Source: Muribaculaceae bacterium (lineage in GTDB: Bacteria > Bacteroidota > Bacteroidia > Bacteroidales > Muribaculaceae). Taken from it: DNA of 64,000 nt. The notes beneath the pieces are model-generated. The model was given only the letters and a program-made list of their open reading frames with translations, was not told where the DNA came from and did not search any database. The stretch's first letter is position 1; the number at the start of each line of letters is the position of its first letter. Below, piece after piece: positions 21,716-32,707 of the stretch. The translations under genes were made by a program, and so were the position numbers. The stretch covers positions 1-64,000 of the forward strand of contig JAFLTV010000008.1 in the NCBI GenBank assembly GCA_022509105.1, in the 5' to 3' direction.

Positions 21716-23398
21716 ATGATGGACACACAGGCTTCTGTTAATCCCGCTTCTGAGATAGGAATAAATGAGAAATCATCTTCGGAAATCGCAGCCAATCAAA
21801 AGGGTGCGAATCTGATGTATCTTTCCTTTACGGGAGGTTTTTTCATAGCCCTTTTTGTGATTTTCATATTTTTCCCGCGGCCCACTTTTTCAGAGCTTGA
21901 AAAAAGAGATCTTGAATCATTTCCCGACTTTGAAGAATACAGGGATAATCCGGCCGGTTACACAGAAGGCATTTCCAATTGGTTTAGCAATACACAGCCA
22001 TTCAGAGACGATTTCCTGACTTTAAGCATGAATCTCAGGAATGTCATGAAATATAGCTTCCGCGACGATGAAGACGTAATCAGCTTTGTAGCCACTGCCG
22101 ATGAAATCATCGACGCAGCTCCTGAAGAGGTTTACGATGATTTCGCCGAAACTGAGGAGCATGACGCGGATAATCTGATAGCTGAGAATGCTAAAATCGG
22201 AAATTCAGGAGTTGTCGTGGCGGGTACTGCTCCCAATGCCCGGGCTATGATGGCTTATGGTGGGGGGGCGGAATCCGGAAATGTATATATTTCCACAGTA
22301 AATAATTATGCAGCTGCTTTCCCTAACGCCAATATTTTTGTTGTGATTGCCAACACGTCGGGTGAATTCTATATGCCTTCGAAGGTGACTCGCAACAAGC
22401 CTCAAACCCCTACGCTGCAACATGTGAAAGAGGGCATAGCGCCACGTGTGAAATATGTAGATGTCCATGCGGCTTTGGATGCTCATAAGGCAGAGGATAT
22501 CTTTTCACGCACCGACCATCATTGGGCGCCTCTGGGAGCTTATTATGCCGCAAAAGCATTTGCACAGACCGCAAATCTGCCTTTCAAGAATCTTGATTCT
22601 TACGACAAGCATGTGATTCATGGATATGTAGGTTCTATGTATGGTTATTCCAAGGATATTAATGTCAAGAATTCGCCTGAAGATTTCATTTATTACACTC
22701 CCAATAACATTGACTATAAGGCTTCCTTCATCACTTATAAGGCAAACGAAAAATTTCAGATCACAAGCACACATGGCCCCTATGAAAGTGAATTTTTCAA
22801 AACCTTCAAAGACGGCAACGGAAATGCTTATTGCACTTTCATGGGCACTGACCAATGCACAGTGCATGTGAAAACCGCTACTGAGAACGGTCGACGCCTC
22901 CTCATTATTAAAGATTCCTACGGGAATGCCGTACCCGGTTATCTTTTCTATTCTTTCTCAGATATACATATCGTGGATTTCAGATATTTCAACCGCAATA
23001 TCAAGAAATATGTGACAGAAAACGGCATCACAGACATAGCCTTTATATTCGGGATTTTCAATGTCTGCAATTCCAATACATTCAACCGGGTCAATCGTTT
23101 CCTGAATCTTGAAGACGGGCAGACAGTGGCGCCACTCACAGCTCCGGCAAGCGCTACAAACGAGAAGAAAGTATCCTCCAATGAAAAGGATAAGGAGAAG
23201 GAAAATGATGTACAAAAAATTTCAGAAAAGAAAGTGACGACAGAAGAAGAGAAGGTTGTCCCGACAGAAACTAAAGAAACGCAAGAACAACCGGAAGCCA
23301 AACCGGAGACACCGGTTCAGGATGCTCCAAAAAAAGAGCCGGCCAAAACCGAGCCGGCCAAAACCGAGCCGACTCCTCAAACTTCCCCTGAAGAATAA
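21716..23398 (+). CDS. AlgJ/AlgX-like (DHHW) SGNH-type protein, partner of the MBOAT acyltransferase; low-complexity K/E/P tail
   Basis: FSRTDHHWAPLGAYYAA, single TM near N-terminus, tail ...KKEPAKTEPAKTEPTPQ. Confidence 0.85.
   Translation: MMDTQASVNPASEIGINEKSSSEIAANQKGANLMYLSFTGGFFIALFVIFIFFPRPTFSELEKRDLESFPDFEEYRDNPAGYTEGISNWFSNTQPFRDDFLTLSMNLRNVMKYSFRDDEDVISFVATADEIIDAAPEEVYDDFAETEEHDADNLIAENAKIGNSGVVVAGTAPNARAMMAYGGGAESGNVYISTVNNYAAAFPNANIFVVIANTSGEFYMPSKVTRNKPQTPTLQHVKEGIAPRVKYVDVHAALDAHKAEDIFSRTDHHWAPLGAYYAAKAFAQTANLPFKNLDSYDKHVIHGYVGSMYGYSKDINVKNSPEDFIYYTPNNIDYKASFITYKANEKFQITSTHGPYESEFFKTFKDGNGNAYCTFMGTDQCTVHVKTATENGRRLLIIKDSYGNAVPGYLFYSFSDIHIVDFRYFNRNIKKYVTENGITDIAFIFGIFNVCNSNTFNRVNRFLNLEDGQTVAPLTAPASATNEKKVSSNEKDKEKENDVQKISEKKVTTEEEKVVPTETKETQEQPEAKPETPVQDAPKKEPAKTEPAKTEPTPQTSPEE
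23336..23371 (+). repeat. 15-bp tandem repeat (gagccggccaaaacc) inside the DHHW gene tail
   Basis: gagccggccaaaacc gagccggccaaaacc gagccg, encodes EPAKT EPAKT EP. Confidence 0.8.
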
Positions 23399-23598
23399 CC
23401 CCACTGATTCCCGCTATCCATCTTCTCTCACTTATAATATTAAAGTTAATTAGCTGGGATTAATGGGAAGGAGAACACTTATTTGATTTGCTGATACTCC
23501 ATAATTATTCAGACAATGCTTTAAAAATTCACTTTTTTCATTTCCTCCTTATAAAGTTTATATACAAAAGGGGGATTTTCTATGAAAAAGCCGGATTA

Positions 23599-24429
23599 TC
23601 AGGCGATGAAATCAGGATATTGAGAGGAGGGGGAGGGGAGAGATTTTTTTCTTTCTGTGGCGGATACTATGAAAATGCTTGCTTCATAGAGCAGATACAT
23701 CGGGAAAGATACGGCTAAAAGCGTGAAAACATCGCTTGTGGGCGTTATGACGGCTGCTATTATAAGTATCACAACAATCGAATGTTTGCGATATCTTTTC
23801 ATGAATGACGCATTCAACATTCCCAGTTTGGCAAACAACCAGCTTATAACCGGAAGCTCAAACACTACTCCCATTGCCATGCATATCAACACCAGAGTTG
23901 ACATATAGGAATCAAGGGATATCATATTTGTCACTTCCGAGGCAACCTGATATGAGCCCAGAAAGCGGAAGGTCAAAGGGAAAATAAGGAAGTATCCTAA
24001 AAGAACTCCCAGCAGAAACATAAAATAACCGCTACCCACCACCTGAACGGCATATCTCCTTTCGTCTTCATAAAGGGCCGGAGAAACAAACCGGAATAAT
24101 TGATATAGAATATAAGGAGAAGCACATAAAATTCCGAAGCAGAATGCCGTTTTCATGTGGATGACAAACTGTTGGGCAAGCTCCGTGTTTATGAGGCTGA
24201 TATCAAATCTGTCTGTGATCCCTTCCGAGAATATTCCCCCTATTTTATCAAGAAATCTATAGGTGATGAAATCTTCTTTCTTGGGAGCGAAGACTATTTG
24301 AAAAAGCAGGTCTTTAAAAACAAAAGCCACAATGCCGAATAAGATCGCCACAAGTGCAATCTTTATCAGTATGTTTCTCAATTCATCAAGATGATCCCAG
24401 AAAGTTCCGGTTTCATTCTTATTGCTCAT
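23599..24429 (-). CDS. tatC: Sec-independent protein translocase TatC
   Basis: [40 protein letters not shown], multiple TMs. Confidence 0.95.
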   Translation of the reverse strand: MSNKNETGTFWDHLDELRNILIKIALVAILFGIVAFVFKDLLFQIVFAPKKEDFITYRFLDKIGGIFSEGITDRFDISLINTELAQQFVIHMKTAFCFGILCASPYILYQLFRFVSPALYEDERRYAVQVVGSGYFMFLLGVLLGYFLIFPLTFRFLGSYQVASEVTNMISLDSYMSTLVLICMAMGVVFELPVISWLFAKLGMLNASFMKRYRKHSIVVILIIAAVITPTSDVFTLLAVSFPMYLLYEASIFIVSATERKKSLPSPSSQYPDFIA

Positions 24430-24623
24430 TCTTTATTTTCCTCGTTAGCTTCTATCTTAACGTCGTTTTCAACTTCTTTCATTCCGTCTTTAAAAGCTTT
24501 CACTCCTTTTCCCAAACCCTTCATCATCTCAGGAATCTTTTTACCACCGAAAAATAAGAGGACCACAAGAGCTATAAGAAGGATTTCCTGAAATCCGAGT
24601 CCACCGATAAAGTCAAGTATCAT
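24426..24623 (-). CDS. tatA: Twin-arginine translocase TatA/TatE
   Basis: [48 protein letters not shown]; overlaps tatC by 4 bp. Confidence 0.95.
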   Translation of the reverse strand: MILDFIGGLGFQEILLIALVVLLFFGGKKIPEMMKGLGKGVKAFKDGMKEVENDVKIEANEENKE

Positions 24624-24634
24624 ATTTTCTACTG

Positions 24635-26083
24635 TTATGTTAAGTTGTTTATTTTATTCTGTTTAATTTTCTCTACAAAGGCGTCGATAGCGTGAAGTTT
24701 TTCCGGTATCTTTATATTCTGCGGGCAATGAGGCTCACATTGCCGGCACCCTATGCAATGGCTTGCCTGGCGAAGTTTGGGCACGCTCCTGTCATAACCC
24801 ACAAGGAAGGCCTGTCGCGCTTCGCGATAGTTTGATGCCTGAGCGTCTTGGGGTATATTGCCCTGATTTACACATTTATTATAGTGCAAAAGAATCGCCG
24901 GGATATCTATTCCGTAGGGACACGGCATGCAATATTTACAATCATTGCATGCGATTGTGGGATATTCCACCATCAGGTCGGCCGTGTCATAAAGATAGCG
25001 GATCTCGTCGTCGTTCAAAGGTTTCAACGGACAATAAGACAAAAGATTGTCTTCAAGATGCTCCATGTAGGTCATGCCGCTTAAGACTGTCAGAATGCCG
25101 GGGAAGGTGCCGGCATAACGGAAGGCCCAGGAAGCCACGCTTCTTTCCGGCTCCTTTTCCTTTAGCCTGGCAACAATATGATCCGGCACATTGGAAAGCC
25201 TTCCTCCAAGAAGAGGCTCCATTATCACGGCCGGAATGTTTCGTTTTTCCAATTCACCATAGAGATATTCGGAATCAGTGTTACGCGGATTTATCTCCCG
25301 GGCGTGGTGCCAGTCAAGATAATTATGCTGGATCTGAACAAAATCCCATTTGTATTTGTCGTGGTTTGCAAGCAGATAATCAAAAACTTTGATGTCTCCA
25401 TGATAAGAGAATCCAAGATTCCTAATTCTGCCTGCTTCTCTTTCCTTCAACAGAAAATCGAGAATTCCGTTGTCGACATATCTCTGTTCATATTCCTTCA
25501 TTGCGTCTTCGCCCATTCCAACTCCATGAAGCAGAAGATAATCGATATAGTCTACCTTTAGATTCTTGAAAGAGTCATGATACAGTTTCAAAGATTCTTC
25601 ACGGCTCCAGGTCTGGGGTGAAAAATTTGACAGTTTTGTTGCGATGAAATATTTGTCGCGCGGATGCCTGCTCAGCGCAATGCCTGTCGCCGCTTCCGAC
25701 ATTCCCCTGCAATAGGCAGGCGATGTGTCGAAATAATTCACTCCATGCTCTATTGCATAATCCACAAGACGGTTTACGGCTTCCTGATCTATCTCTTCAG
25801 GTTCTCCTTCCTTGGTTTCCTTGAAGGGCCATCTCATGCAGCCGTAGCCTAACAGTGACACCTTATCCCCGTTATTGGGATTGACCCGATAAGTCATTTC
25901 GCCGATTTCGAGGTTTCCCTCAGTTGCAGAGCCGCCTTTATTGTTTTCTTTTGGCGCGCATCCCGCCAAAGAGAGACCCGTGGCTGTCATTCCCAATCCC
26001 AAGCTTTTGAGAAATCCTCTTCTATCTATGATTTTTTTCTTCATTTTCTTTTGAATTTTTGAATCTGTGGAAGAACCGGACAT
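24635..26083 (-). CDS. Tat-exported aldo/keto reductase with C-terminal 4Fe-4S domain (likely start at 26044)
   Basis: [30 protein letters not shown] Tat/lipobox signal; AKR fold motifs (YFDTSPAY); C-terminal [17 protein letters not shown] and [18 protein letters not shown]. Confidence 0.9.
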   Translation of the reverse strand: MSGSSTDSKIQKKMKKKIIDRRGFLKSLGLGMTATGLSLAGCAPKENNKGGSATEGNLEIGEMTYRVNPNNGDKVSLLGYGCMRWPFKETKEGEPEEIDQEAVNRLVDYAIEHGVNYFDTSPAYCRGMSEAATGIALSRHPRDKYFIATKLSNFSPQTWSREESLKLYHDSFKNLKVDYIDYLLLHGVGMGEDAMKEYEQRYVDNGILDFLLKEREAGRIRNLGFSYHGDIKVFDYLLANHDKYKWDFVQIQHNYLDWHHAREINPRNTDSEYLYGELEKRNIPAVIMEPLLGGRLSNVPDHIVARLKEKEPERSVASWAFRYAGTFPGILTVLSGMTYMEHLEDNLLSYCPLKPLNDDEIRYLYDTADLMVEYPTIACNDCKYCMPCPYGIDIPAILLHYNKCVNQGNIPQDAQASNYREARQAFLVGYDRSVPKLRQASHCIGCRQCEPHCPQNIKIPEKLHAIDAFVEKIKQNKINNLT

Positions 26084-26089
26084 AAAGGT

Positions 26090-27589
26090 TTACACAATCC
26101 TATGCCTTTCGTTTCCTTCCACATAAATTGCACTGAAAGGTCGTGAAGGGCAAAGATTTTCACAGGCTCCGCAACCAATGCATTTTTCTGTATCCACAGC
26201 CGGAATCTTCAAAGATTCTTCGTTTCCCGGCACAGTGGCAATCATCTGAATGGCTCCCACCGGACAATGCCTTTCACAGTTGCCGCAGGAGACGCCATCT
26301 GTCAGCGGGACACAATTCTCTTTAACCCATTGGGCCCTTCCAATCTGAATGGAGGATTTCTCTGCCAGATCTATCTTCTGTATGGCTCCCGTGGGGCATA
26401 CTTCAGAACATCTGGTGCATTCCGGACGGCAATAACCTCTTTCAAACGAAGCCACGGGATGCATGAAATTCTCAAGATTTCCCGAGGGTCTCAAAACATG
26501 ATTGGGACAGACTGACACGCAAAGCTGACAGCCTGTGCATCTTGATGCTATGTTAATATGACTTTTTGATCCGGGAGGCGAAATATGGGTCTTACGGTCG
26601 GGTATTTTCTTATCTTCAATTACAGCCAAACCTCCGTCGACAGTCTTTTCGGCCGCTTCAATCAAAGCTGATCCTCCTATAAAGGCCATCAACCCGAGGA
26701 AATTCCTTCTTGAGGAATCGTTAACCTCATTTTTTATCGGCTCTACTGCCGGAATGGTTTCCAAGGCCTTCTCTCTCTTATAAGTGAATTTTATAGCCTC
26801 CTTATGACATTTACCGATACAATCCATGCAGCTTACACAACGGGAATAGTCTATTTTATGGGCTTTGCTGTCGATACATGCCGACTTACAGTTTCTGGCA
26901 CACAGTCCGCAACTGTTGCATTTCGACAGTTCAATAGTGGGTCTGAATAAAGAAAATCTTGAAAGGAATCCCAGAGTAGTGCCCACGGGACAAATGGAAT
27001 TGCAATAAGTCCTTCCGTTTCTCCATGCCAAAATTGCAAGCACAATCAAAGTGATGACGGCTGTAGCGAAGACTGCAATGCTCCTCATCCATATTTCAGT
27101 GGAATAAAAAGCATAACTTTCTCTCTTTTCAGCATAATCTGCGAGAATATTGTTGCCCCATTGCCATAAAGGCGCTCCCAGACTGTGGACTATCCTTCCG
27201 AAAGAGCTGTAGGGCGCCAGGACACCTACAACCGAACCGATGCCCAGGATTATGGCCACTATCATCACGCCCAGAAGCGTATAACGCCAGATATTCAATG
27301 CCGGAGAATAGGAATACCGGTTTTTCTTGCTCCATTTCCCGAATTTGGCGAAAATATCCTGCATAACTCCCAAGGGGCATATCACAGAACAATAGACTCG
27401 GCCAAATAAAAGGGTTAATCCGACAAGCAGAGCCACCACCCCTATATTGACAGCTAAAACTGCAGGCAGAAACTGAACCTTTGCTATCCAGCCGAGATAG
27501 GCGTGGACCGTTCCCGTGAAATCAAGAAACAGCAAAGCGGCTCCTATAAAAAATATTAATGCTAAAATTATTCTGACTTTCCTTAACAT
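26090..27589 (-). CDS. NapH-like membrane 4Fe-4S protein fused to a polyferredoxin domain
   Basis: GRVYCSVICPLGVMQD; multiple CxxCxxCxxxC clusters; internal SSRRNFLGLMAFIGGSALIEAA segment. Confidence 0.88.
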   Translation of the reverse strand: MLRKVRIILALIFFIGAALLFLDFTGTVHAYLGWIAKVQFLPAVLAVNIGVVALLVGLTLLFGRVYCSVICPLGVMQDIFAKFGKWSKKNRYSYSPALNIWRYTLLGVMIVAIILGIGSVVGVLAPYSSFGRIVHSLGAPLWQWGNNILADYAEKRESYAFYSTEIWMRSIAVFATAVITLIVLAILAWRNGRTYCNSICPVGTTLGFLSRFSLFRPTIELSKCNSCGLCARNCKSACIDSKAHKIDYSRCVSCMDCIGKCHKEAIKFTYKREKALETIPAVEPIKNEVNDSSRRNFLGLMAFIGGSALIEAAEKTVDGGLAVIEDKKIPDRKTHISPPGSKSHINIASRCTGCQLCVSVCPNHVLRPSGNLENFMHPVASFERGYCRPECTRCSEVCPTGAIQKIDLAEKSSIQIGRAQWVKENCVPLTDGVSCGNCERHCPVGAIQMIATVPGNEESLKIPAVDTEKCIGCGACENLCPSRPFSAIYVEGNERHRIV

Positions 27590-27683
27590 GGTTTCATGTC
27601 TTGTATGGTTAGCGAAACTTTATCTCTATTATTAACGGATTAAGACTTAATTTCTTATAAGCTTCTGCAGATCCGGAAACGGT

Positions 27684-28469
27684 TCATCGGAGCTTGTTTT
27701 CTATTTCCGGGAATCTTTTTAAGATTCTTTGCAAGGCGAGAAGATTGTTGTCTGTCTTTCCTTTAAAATTGGATGTCTTAAGAGAAAGAGATTTGGGTTT
27801 TGGAAGGCCTTTGGGTTTGTTTTTCCCAAAGGGCACAGGAATTATAGCCCTGTCGTTTGCAACAGCCGCGGCCCAAAACCAGATATCATCTGTGGTGGGA
27901 GCCAGTTCCCTGAATAATGAGGTCTCAATCATCTCTTTTTTCAATGACCCGGGAGGATACAAGACTCCGGCAACTCCGGTCTGAAGGTTTATGAAATCGC
28001 GGTGAATTCTCTTTCCCAAGAAATGATACCACCTATATTTCTTCCATTTTTTATAAGGGGCATCCAATATGATTTTTTTAGCCCTATGGGCTATGATATC
28101 TTCGGGAAAACGACCGTGGAGTTCGATTAATTGCGACAACATATCGGGATGATAAACCACATCGTCGTCCACAGTGACTATCACAGCTTCCGGGAAGTCT
28201 CCCAAAGCCGGAATAAGTTTACGGTAACTCCGGATATCCTCGGGATAATCCCTTATCTCAAAAATAGGATTTTCTTCAGCGAGTTTTAACAAATCAGAAG
28301 GCAAACCATCCTCTCCAAACTGAGAAAAGGTGAGATAAAGAACAATCTTGTCGGGCTGAAGCCGGCTATCAAGCAATGACTTTACGGCCTCGACGGCATA
28401 ACTTATGGCTGCCGGAAAGGATGTCATAGACACTATAAGCTCCTCTTTCTTTTCTTTTCCTTTTCCCAT
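27684..28469 (-). CDS. Predicted glycosyltransferase
   Basis: ELIVSMTSFPAAI..., VIVTVDDDVVYHPDML (DxD-like), TDDIWFWAAAVAN. Confidence 0.7.
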   Translation of the reverse strand: MGKGKEKKEELIVSMTSFPAAISYAVEAVKSLLDSRLQPDKIVLYLTFSQFGEDGLPSDLLKLAEENPIFEIRDYPEDIRSYRKLIPALGDFPEAVIVTVDDDVVYHPDMLSQLIELHGRFPEDIIAHRAKKIILDAPYKKWKKYRWYHFLGKRIHRDFINLQTGVAGVLYPPGSLKKEMIETSLFRELAPTTDDIWFWAAAVANDRAIIPVPFGKNKPKGLPKPKSLSLKTSNFKGKTDNNLLALQRILKRFPEIENKLR

Positions 28470-28474
28470 ATTTC

Positions 28475-30310
28475 TCAGTTTTCTTTATTCAAAAGGTCAA
28501 AACGCAGGATCAGATCGCTTATTTTCCTTGCATTTTTTAAATCATCCATTCTTTGAGGAGAAATTTCCTTTGTCGGCCCCTCGATATTGCCTTCACTTCC
28601 AATTGCCACTCCCGGAAATCCCGATGAAAAAATTGATTGTCCCATTCCTTTCCATGAATATGAATCAAGCCCCATGAGTTCAAGCAAAGACGGATAAATA
28701 TCAATTTCACCCATTTCGCCGTCATATCTTCCGGCAATCGGGGAATTAAGGATTATCAGGGGGGTATGTTGAACGGCATCCACAAATTTCCTGCTTTCCG
28801 GGTTTTCAACCGCCACTTTCCGGTCGGATGCCAGTCCCTCGTGATCTCCGGTTATGACCACCATCGTGTCTTCCCAGTCGCTTCTGCTCTTAAGGTAGTC
28901 TATAAGCGTAATCAAGGAGCTATCGGTGTAATGAGCTGTCATCATATAGTTTTTCACAATTTCCGGATAATCGCCGTCAAATTTTATTTGTTTCAGCTTC
29001 TCAGGCAATTTGAAAGGATAATGGCCCGAGAACGTAACCCATAAAGCAAATACTTTCTCCCCCTCTTTCCATATTTCTCCTTTTTTCAGTTTCTCCACGC
29101 TCTGCCTCATGAAACTTCCGTCGCTCAAACGGTGGGCACCTCCCACAGTTTCATTCTTAACAAAATCAGCGGCATGGATAAGCGAATCAATTCCGAAAGC
29201 TTTTGAAACCTGATATTGATTCCATACGTATGGTTTGTCGCATGTGAGCAGATAAGTGGCAGCTCCTTCCTCCTTCATAGCCTTGGGCAGAGTGAAGAAT
29301 TTATTGCCAACGGCTTCATAGGCATAGACCGTGTTCAGCATAGGCAACATTCCGCTCAAAATCAGCAACTGGGCATCTATGGAACGTCCGTGGCCCACTT
29401 GCGAAACAACATGAGGAGCATAAAATGTGGTGGAATCTTTTAACAAAGCATTCAGATTCGGGGTTAGTTCCTTACCTTCAACAATAGTTTCTATGGGCCA
29501 ACTTTCCAAGGATTCGCAAAAAATCATGATCAGGTTTTCAGGCCTCTTTCTCATAGTCATAGAGTCGACAGGGGCGTTTCCGGTCAGCCTTTGATGTTGA
29601 GCGAGCCAATCGGATACTTCCTTTTCCTCTTCCGGAGATAATTTCTCTGTAGACTTAAAATAGTCATAAACTAAAAAACCGGGAATTGAATAAACGGGAG
29701 CAATACTTGTGACTTCATAGGCTGTTGCCCGCATTTTGTCTATCTGATTTGAAGCTCCCCCGCGCCATGCGTCGGCAATCCAGGATAAAAATGCCAATCC
29801 GCACACGGTGGCAATATAGGGAAGAATCTTTTGAACTTTACTCTTACCATCAATCCGGATAAGATAGATCCCATAAGCCATAATAGTGAGGAAAGGGAGG
29901 GAGAGATAATACCATTTGAAAGAGTCTGTGACACTTGCCGTGAAATCTGCAAGATTGCTCGCCAGCCCATAACTGTGTATTGGAATGGCGTTGAAATATG
30001 TGCGGCAATACATGAGATTGGCAATAAAGATGACGTCGACCACTAACAACACCAAGGCATTTACAAGTCCGTTTTTGGAAAATAAAGTAGGAAAGGCCAA
30101 TAATGTGGCGTTAAGCAACAGAATAGGCCAAAACACAATATAGGAGAAAGGTCGGAAAGTGGTCTGTGACATCCATAAGATATCAAACAGCAACACCGTG
30201 GCAAGTGAAACCACCCACCAGAAAGTGAAACTTTTAGTCCAAAGCTCTTTTGGGAATATTTTTCTGTGAAACTTCTTATCCATTATGATATTATGAATTC
30301 TCCGCGTCAT
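28475..30310 (-). CDS. LTA synthase-family membrane sulfatase/phosphotransferase
   Basis: N-terminal TMs; NLIMIFCESLESWPIE...TPNLNALLKDSTTFYAPHVVSQVGHGRSIDAQ, VVITGDHEGL. Confidence 0.88.
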   Translation of the reverse strand: MTRRIHNIIMDKKFHRKIFPKELWTKSFTFWWVVSLATVLLFDILWMSQTTFRPFSYIVFWPILLLNATLLAFPTLFSKNGLVNALVLLVVDVIFIANLMYCRTYFNAIPIHSYGLASNLADFTASVTDSFKWYYLSLPFLTIMAYGIYLIRIDGKSKVQKILPYIATVCGLAFLSWIADAWRGGASNQIDKMRATAYEVTSIAPVYSIPGFLVYDYFKSTEKLSPEEEKEVSDWLAQHQRLTGNAPVDSMTMRKRPENLIMIFCESLESWPIETIVEGKELTPNLNALLKDSTTFYAPHVVSQVGHGRSIDAQLLILSGMLPMLNTVYAYEAVGNKFFTLPKAMKEEGAATYLLTCDKPYVWNQYQVSKAFGIDSLIHAADFVKNETVGGAHRLSDGSFMRQSVEKLKKGEIWKEGEKVFALWVTFSGHYPFKLPEKLKQIKFDGDYPEIVKNYMMTAHYTDSSLITLIDYLKSRSDWEDTMVVITGDHEGLASDRKVAVENPESRKFVDAVQHTPLIILNSPIAGRYDGEMGEIDIYPSLLELMGLDSYSWKGMGQSIFSSGFPGVAIGSEGNIEGPTKEISPQRMDDLKNARKISDLILRFDLLNKEN

Positions 30311-31181
30311 CTTTGATATCGTTCAAATCATATCGCCTGAAATATTCATCAGCTACGTTTCGTGCTCTTCCGCTTGCCCTTCCGCGGTTTTGTTTCTCGA
30401 GAAATTCTTCATAAGACCTGACGGCATAATGATTGATTCTGATCACGTCGTGTTGCGGTTTCCGGTCTTTCCATGAAATTTTTATTCTGTTGCCATGAGT
30501 GTCTACGGCCTTTCCGTTGATACGGGCGGCTTCATGGCAACCGATCATGCCGTAAACCCGGAGCGGGTCGAGGATGCTCTTGACATGCCTGTTCAGGGGA
30601 TGATCGCTAAGGGAATGATGACGGAATCTTTCCATCATGGTGCCGGGTTCCTTCTTCACGGCGCCTCCGCTGCCATAAACCAACCAATTAATCTCGACAA
30701 CAGGAGCCCCTTCTTTATCTTTCAGAAACTCAGGGATGCTTTTATGCTTAAGCGGCACTATAAATTCATCCATATCTATATAAGCGAGCCATCGAGTGTC
30801 AAAACGATGACGGGCAATGCAATCGTCATAAGCAGCTATCTGCCTCCGATAGCCTGGAAAATAGGTATAGTCAACTATCCCTTTCTCAATATAAGGTTTA
30901 AGCAACTCTTTAGTATTGTCGGTGCTTTCATTGTCATAAACGTAAAACTTATCGACACCTAGGGAGATATGCCAGTCGAGCCATTCTTTGAAATAAGGGC
31001 CTTCGTCTTTGGCTATGACACAGACACTCAAGTAATGTTCCGGCTTCTTTGCGGAGTGTCTGATTTCTTTTTTAAGTTCCCGGGCATTCCTCAGACCGTA
31101 GCGCAAGATGCCACGCCATCGGTTGCGTGTCATCTTATGGGGAATCATGCCAGCTATTATCTCAGCCAATGCTTTGTTCAT
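30291..31181 (-). CDS. Glycosyltransferase family 92-like protein
   Basis: YLSVCVIAKDEGPYFKEWLDWHISLGVDKFYVYDNESTDNT, WLAYIDMDEFIVP. Confidence 0.85.
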   Translation of the reverse strand: MNKALAEIIAGMIPHKMTRNRWRGILRYGLRNARELKKEIRHSAKKPEHYLSVCVIAKDEGPYFKEWLDWHISLGVDKFYVYDNESTDNTKELLKPYIEKGIVDYTYFPGYRRQIAAYDDCIARHRFDTRWLAYIDMDEFIVPLKHKSIPEFLKDKEGAPVVEINWLVYGSGGAVKKEPGTMMERFRHHSLSDHPLNRHVKSILDPLRVYGMIGCHEAARINGKAVDTHGNRIKISWKDRKPQHDVIRINHYAVRSYEEFLEKQNRGRASGRARNVADEYFRRYDLNDIKDDAENS

Positions 31182-31185
31182 GATT

Positions 31186-32673
31186 TCAGAATTTAAATAA
31201 TTGTGAAAGTTCTATCTGTTTTTGAGCCAGATCAACATAAGGATTATTTTTAATTCCATTAGCTGTAATGAATGTAACAATAGGATTTTTACGTGTTTTT
31301 GTCGCCTCGAGAAATATATTTAGTTTGTGATTGAATTCCTGATAATATTTTTTTGTGATTATAAATTCCTCGGCAGAATATTTCATTTCGCAAATATTTA
31401 CCACATTATCTTTCCGGTCAATCAACAGATCTATCTGAGCTTTTTCTCCATCAAAAGCCCCGATCCATGAACAAAGACGTGCATCTACTCCTGATATTCC
31501 TAACGCCTCCTTTATCTGGGGTATATGCCACAGACATAATTTCTCAAAGGAAATACCTCTCCATGTATTTAAAGCCGGGGTTCTTAAATTCATCGTCCAG
31601 AAGTTTTCATTATAATATTTATTTTCTTTGATAAACCTCAAATAAAATAATGAAAACAGATCTATCAACTGGTAGAGTGTGTAAGGACTATTTTTATCAG
31701 TCTTTTTTCTGTGGCTGATTTCAAATGGCAAATATGACCTTATGAAGCCACATTCCTCCAATTCCCTTAAAACATTGGTAAAGCCTCCGTTTCCGGTGAT
31801 ATTAAGCTTCTTGATTAATTGCTGACGCGTCATCCCTTTTCCTATCGCTGCCAGATGTTTCACAACGTTTAGATATAAGTCCGGTTTTTTATATATAGAG
31901 GAATAAAGATAATTGAATTCTTTTACCAAAGGCGCATCAGGTGAGAAAAAGAGCCGGTCGATGTTTTTAATCGGGGTCAAATCTTTTTTCATCAACGAAA
32001 AATAGTAAGGAATTCCTCCCATTATCATATAAATTTCTGCAATATCTTTCTTTGAATAATTGAATCCCTTCTCTTTGAAATATAACGATGATTCGTAAAG
32101 ATTGAACGGCTCTATTTTGAACCTGTGAGTTATGCGGCCGTATAGTCCACCTCTATTGCCAATAATTTTATTAAGTATCCAAGAAGTGGCTGAACCACAT
32201 ACAATCAATTTAATATCCGGATGGAAAGCACATCTCACATTCCAGAAATTTTCTAACGCCTGAAGGAAGTAAGATTTCGGAGTGTCCGCCCAAGGCACTT
32301 CATCCAAAAAAATTATTTTATTTTGCTTCTTTGGCAACCCTTCAATAAAATCACCTAATTTTGAAAAGGCTTCAAACCAGGAGGTAAAAGATAAAGGAGA
32401 GGTTTGATTAAATTGTCTGGCGAGCTCGTCAGCAAAATTGGACAGCTGTCTTGATTTGGGAATATTGTCTGAGGCAGTGAAATAGAATGTAAAATCATTG
32501 CAGGCAGCTTCTCTTATCAAAAGCGTTTTGCCAACTCTCCTCCTTCCATATACAACCACAAATTCGGGATTGTTTGAACTAAGCACATCTCTTAATTCTT
32601 TAAGCTGAGTTTGCCTGCCTACAAAAAAGTTTTTATTTGCCTCCATACTCTGAGCTCTGATATGAATAATCAC
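31186..32673 (-). CDS. P-loop ATPase (archaeal ATPase/DUF234-like); likely start at 32646
   Basis: FFVGRQTQLKELRDVL, VVYGRRRVGKTLLIREA, KIIFLDEVPWAD; C-terminal nuclease-like IDLLIDRKDNVVNICEMKYS. Confidence 0.82.
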   Translation of the reverse strand: MIIHIRAQSMEANKNFFVGRQTQLKELRDVLSSNNPEFVVVYGRRRVGKTLLIREAACNDFTFYFTASDNIPKSRQLSNFADELARQFNQTSPLSFTSWFEAFSKLGDFIEGLPKKQNKIIFLDEVPWADTPKSYFLQALENFWNVRCAFHPDIKLIVCGSATSWILNKIIGNRGGLYGRITHRFKIEPFNLYESSLYFKEKGFNYSKKDIAEIYMIMGGIPYYFSLMKKDLTPIKNIDRLFFSPDAPLVKEFNYLYSSIYKKPDLYLNVVKHLAAIGKGMTRQQLIKKLNITGNGGFTNVLRELEECGFIRSYLPFEISHRKKTDKNSPYTLYQLIDLFSLFYLRFIKENKYYNENFWTMNLRTPALNTWRGISFEKLCLWHIPQIKEALGISGVDARLCSWIGAFDGEKAQIDLLIDRKDNVVNICEMKYSAEEFIITKKYYQEFNHKLNIFLEATKTRKNPIVTFITANGIKNNPYVDLAQKQIELSQLFKF

Positions 32674-32707
32674 GTCAAAGATACCAAAAATATTGTTATT
32701 CTACTAA

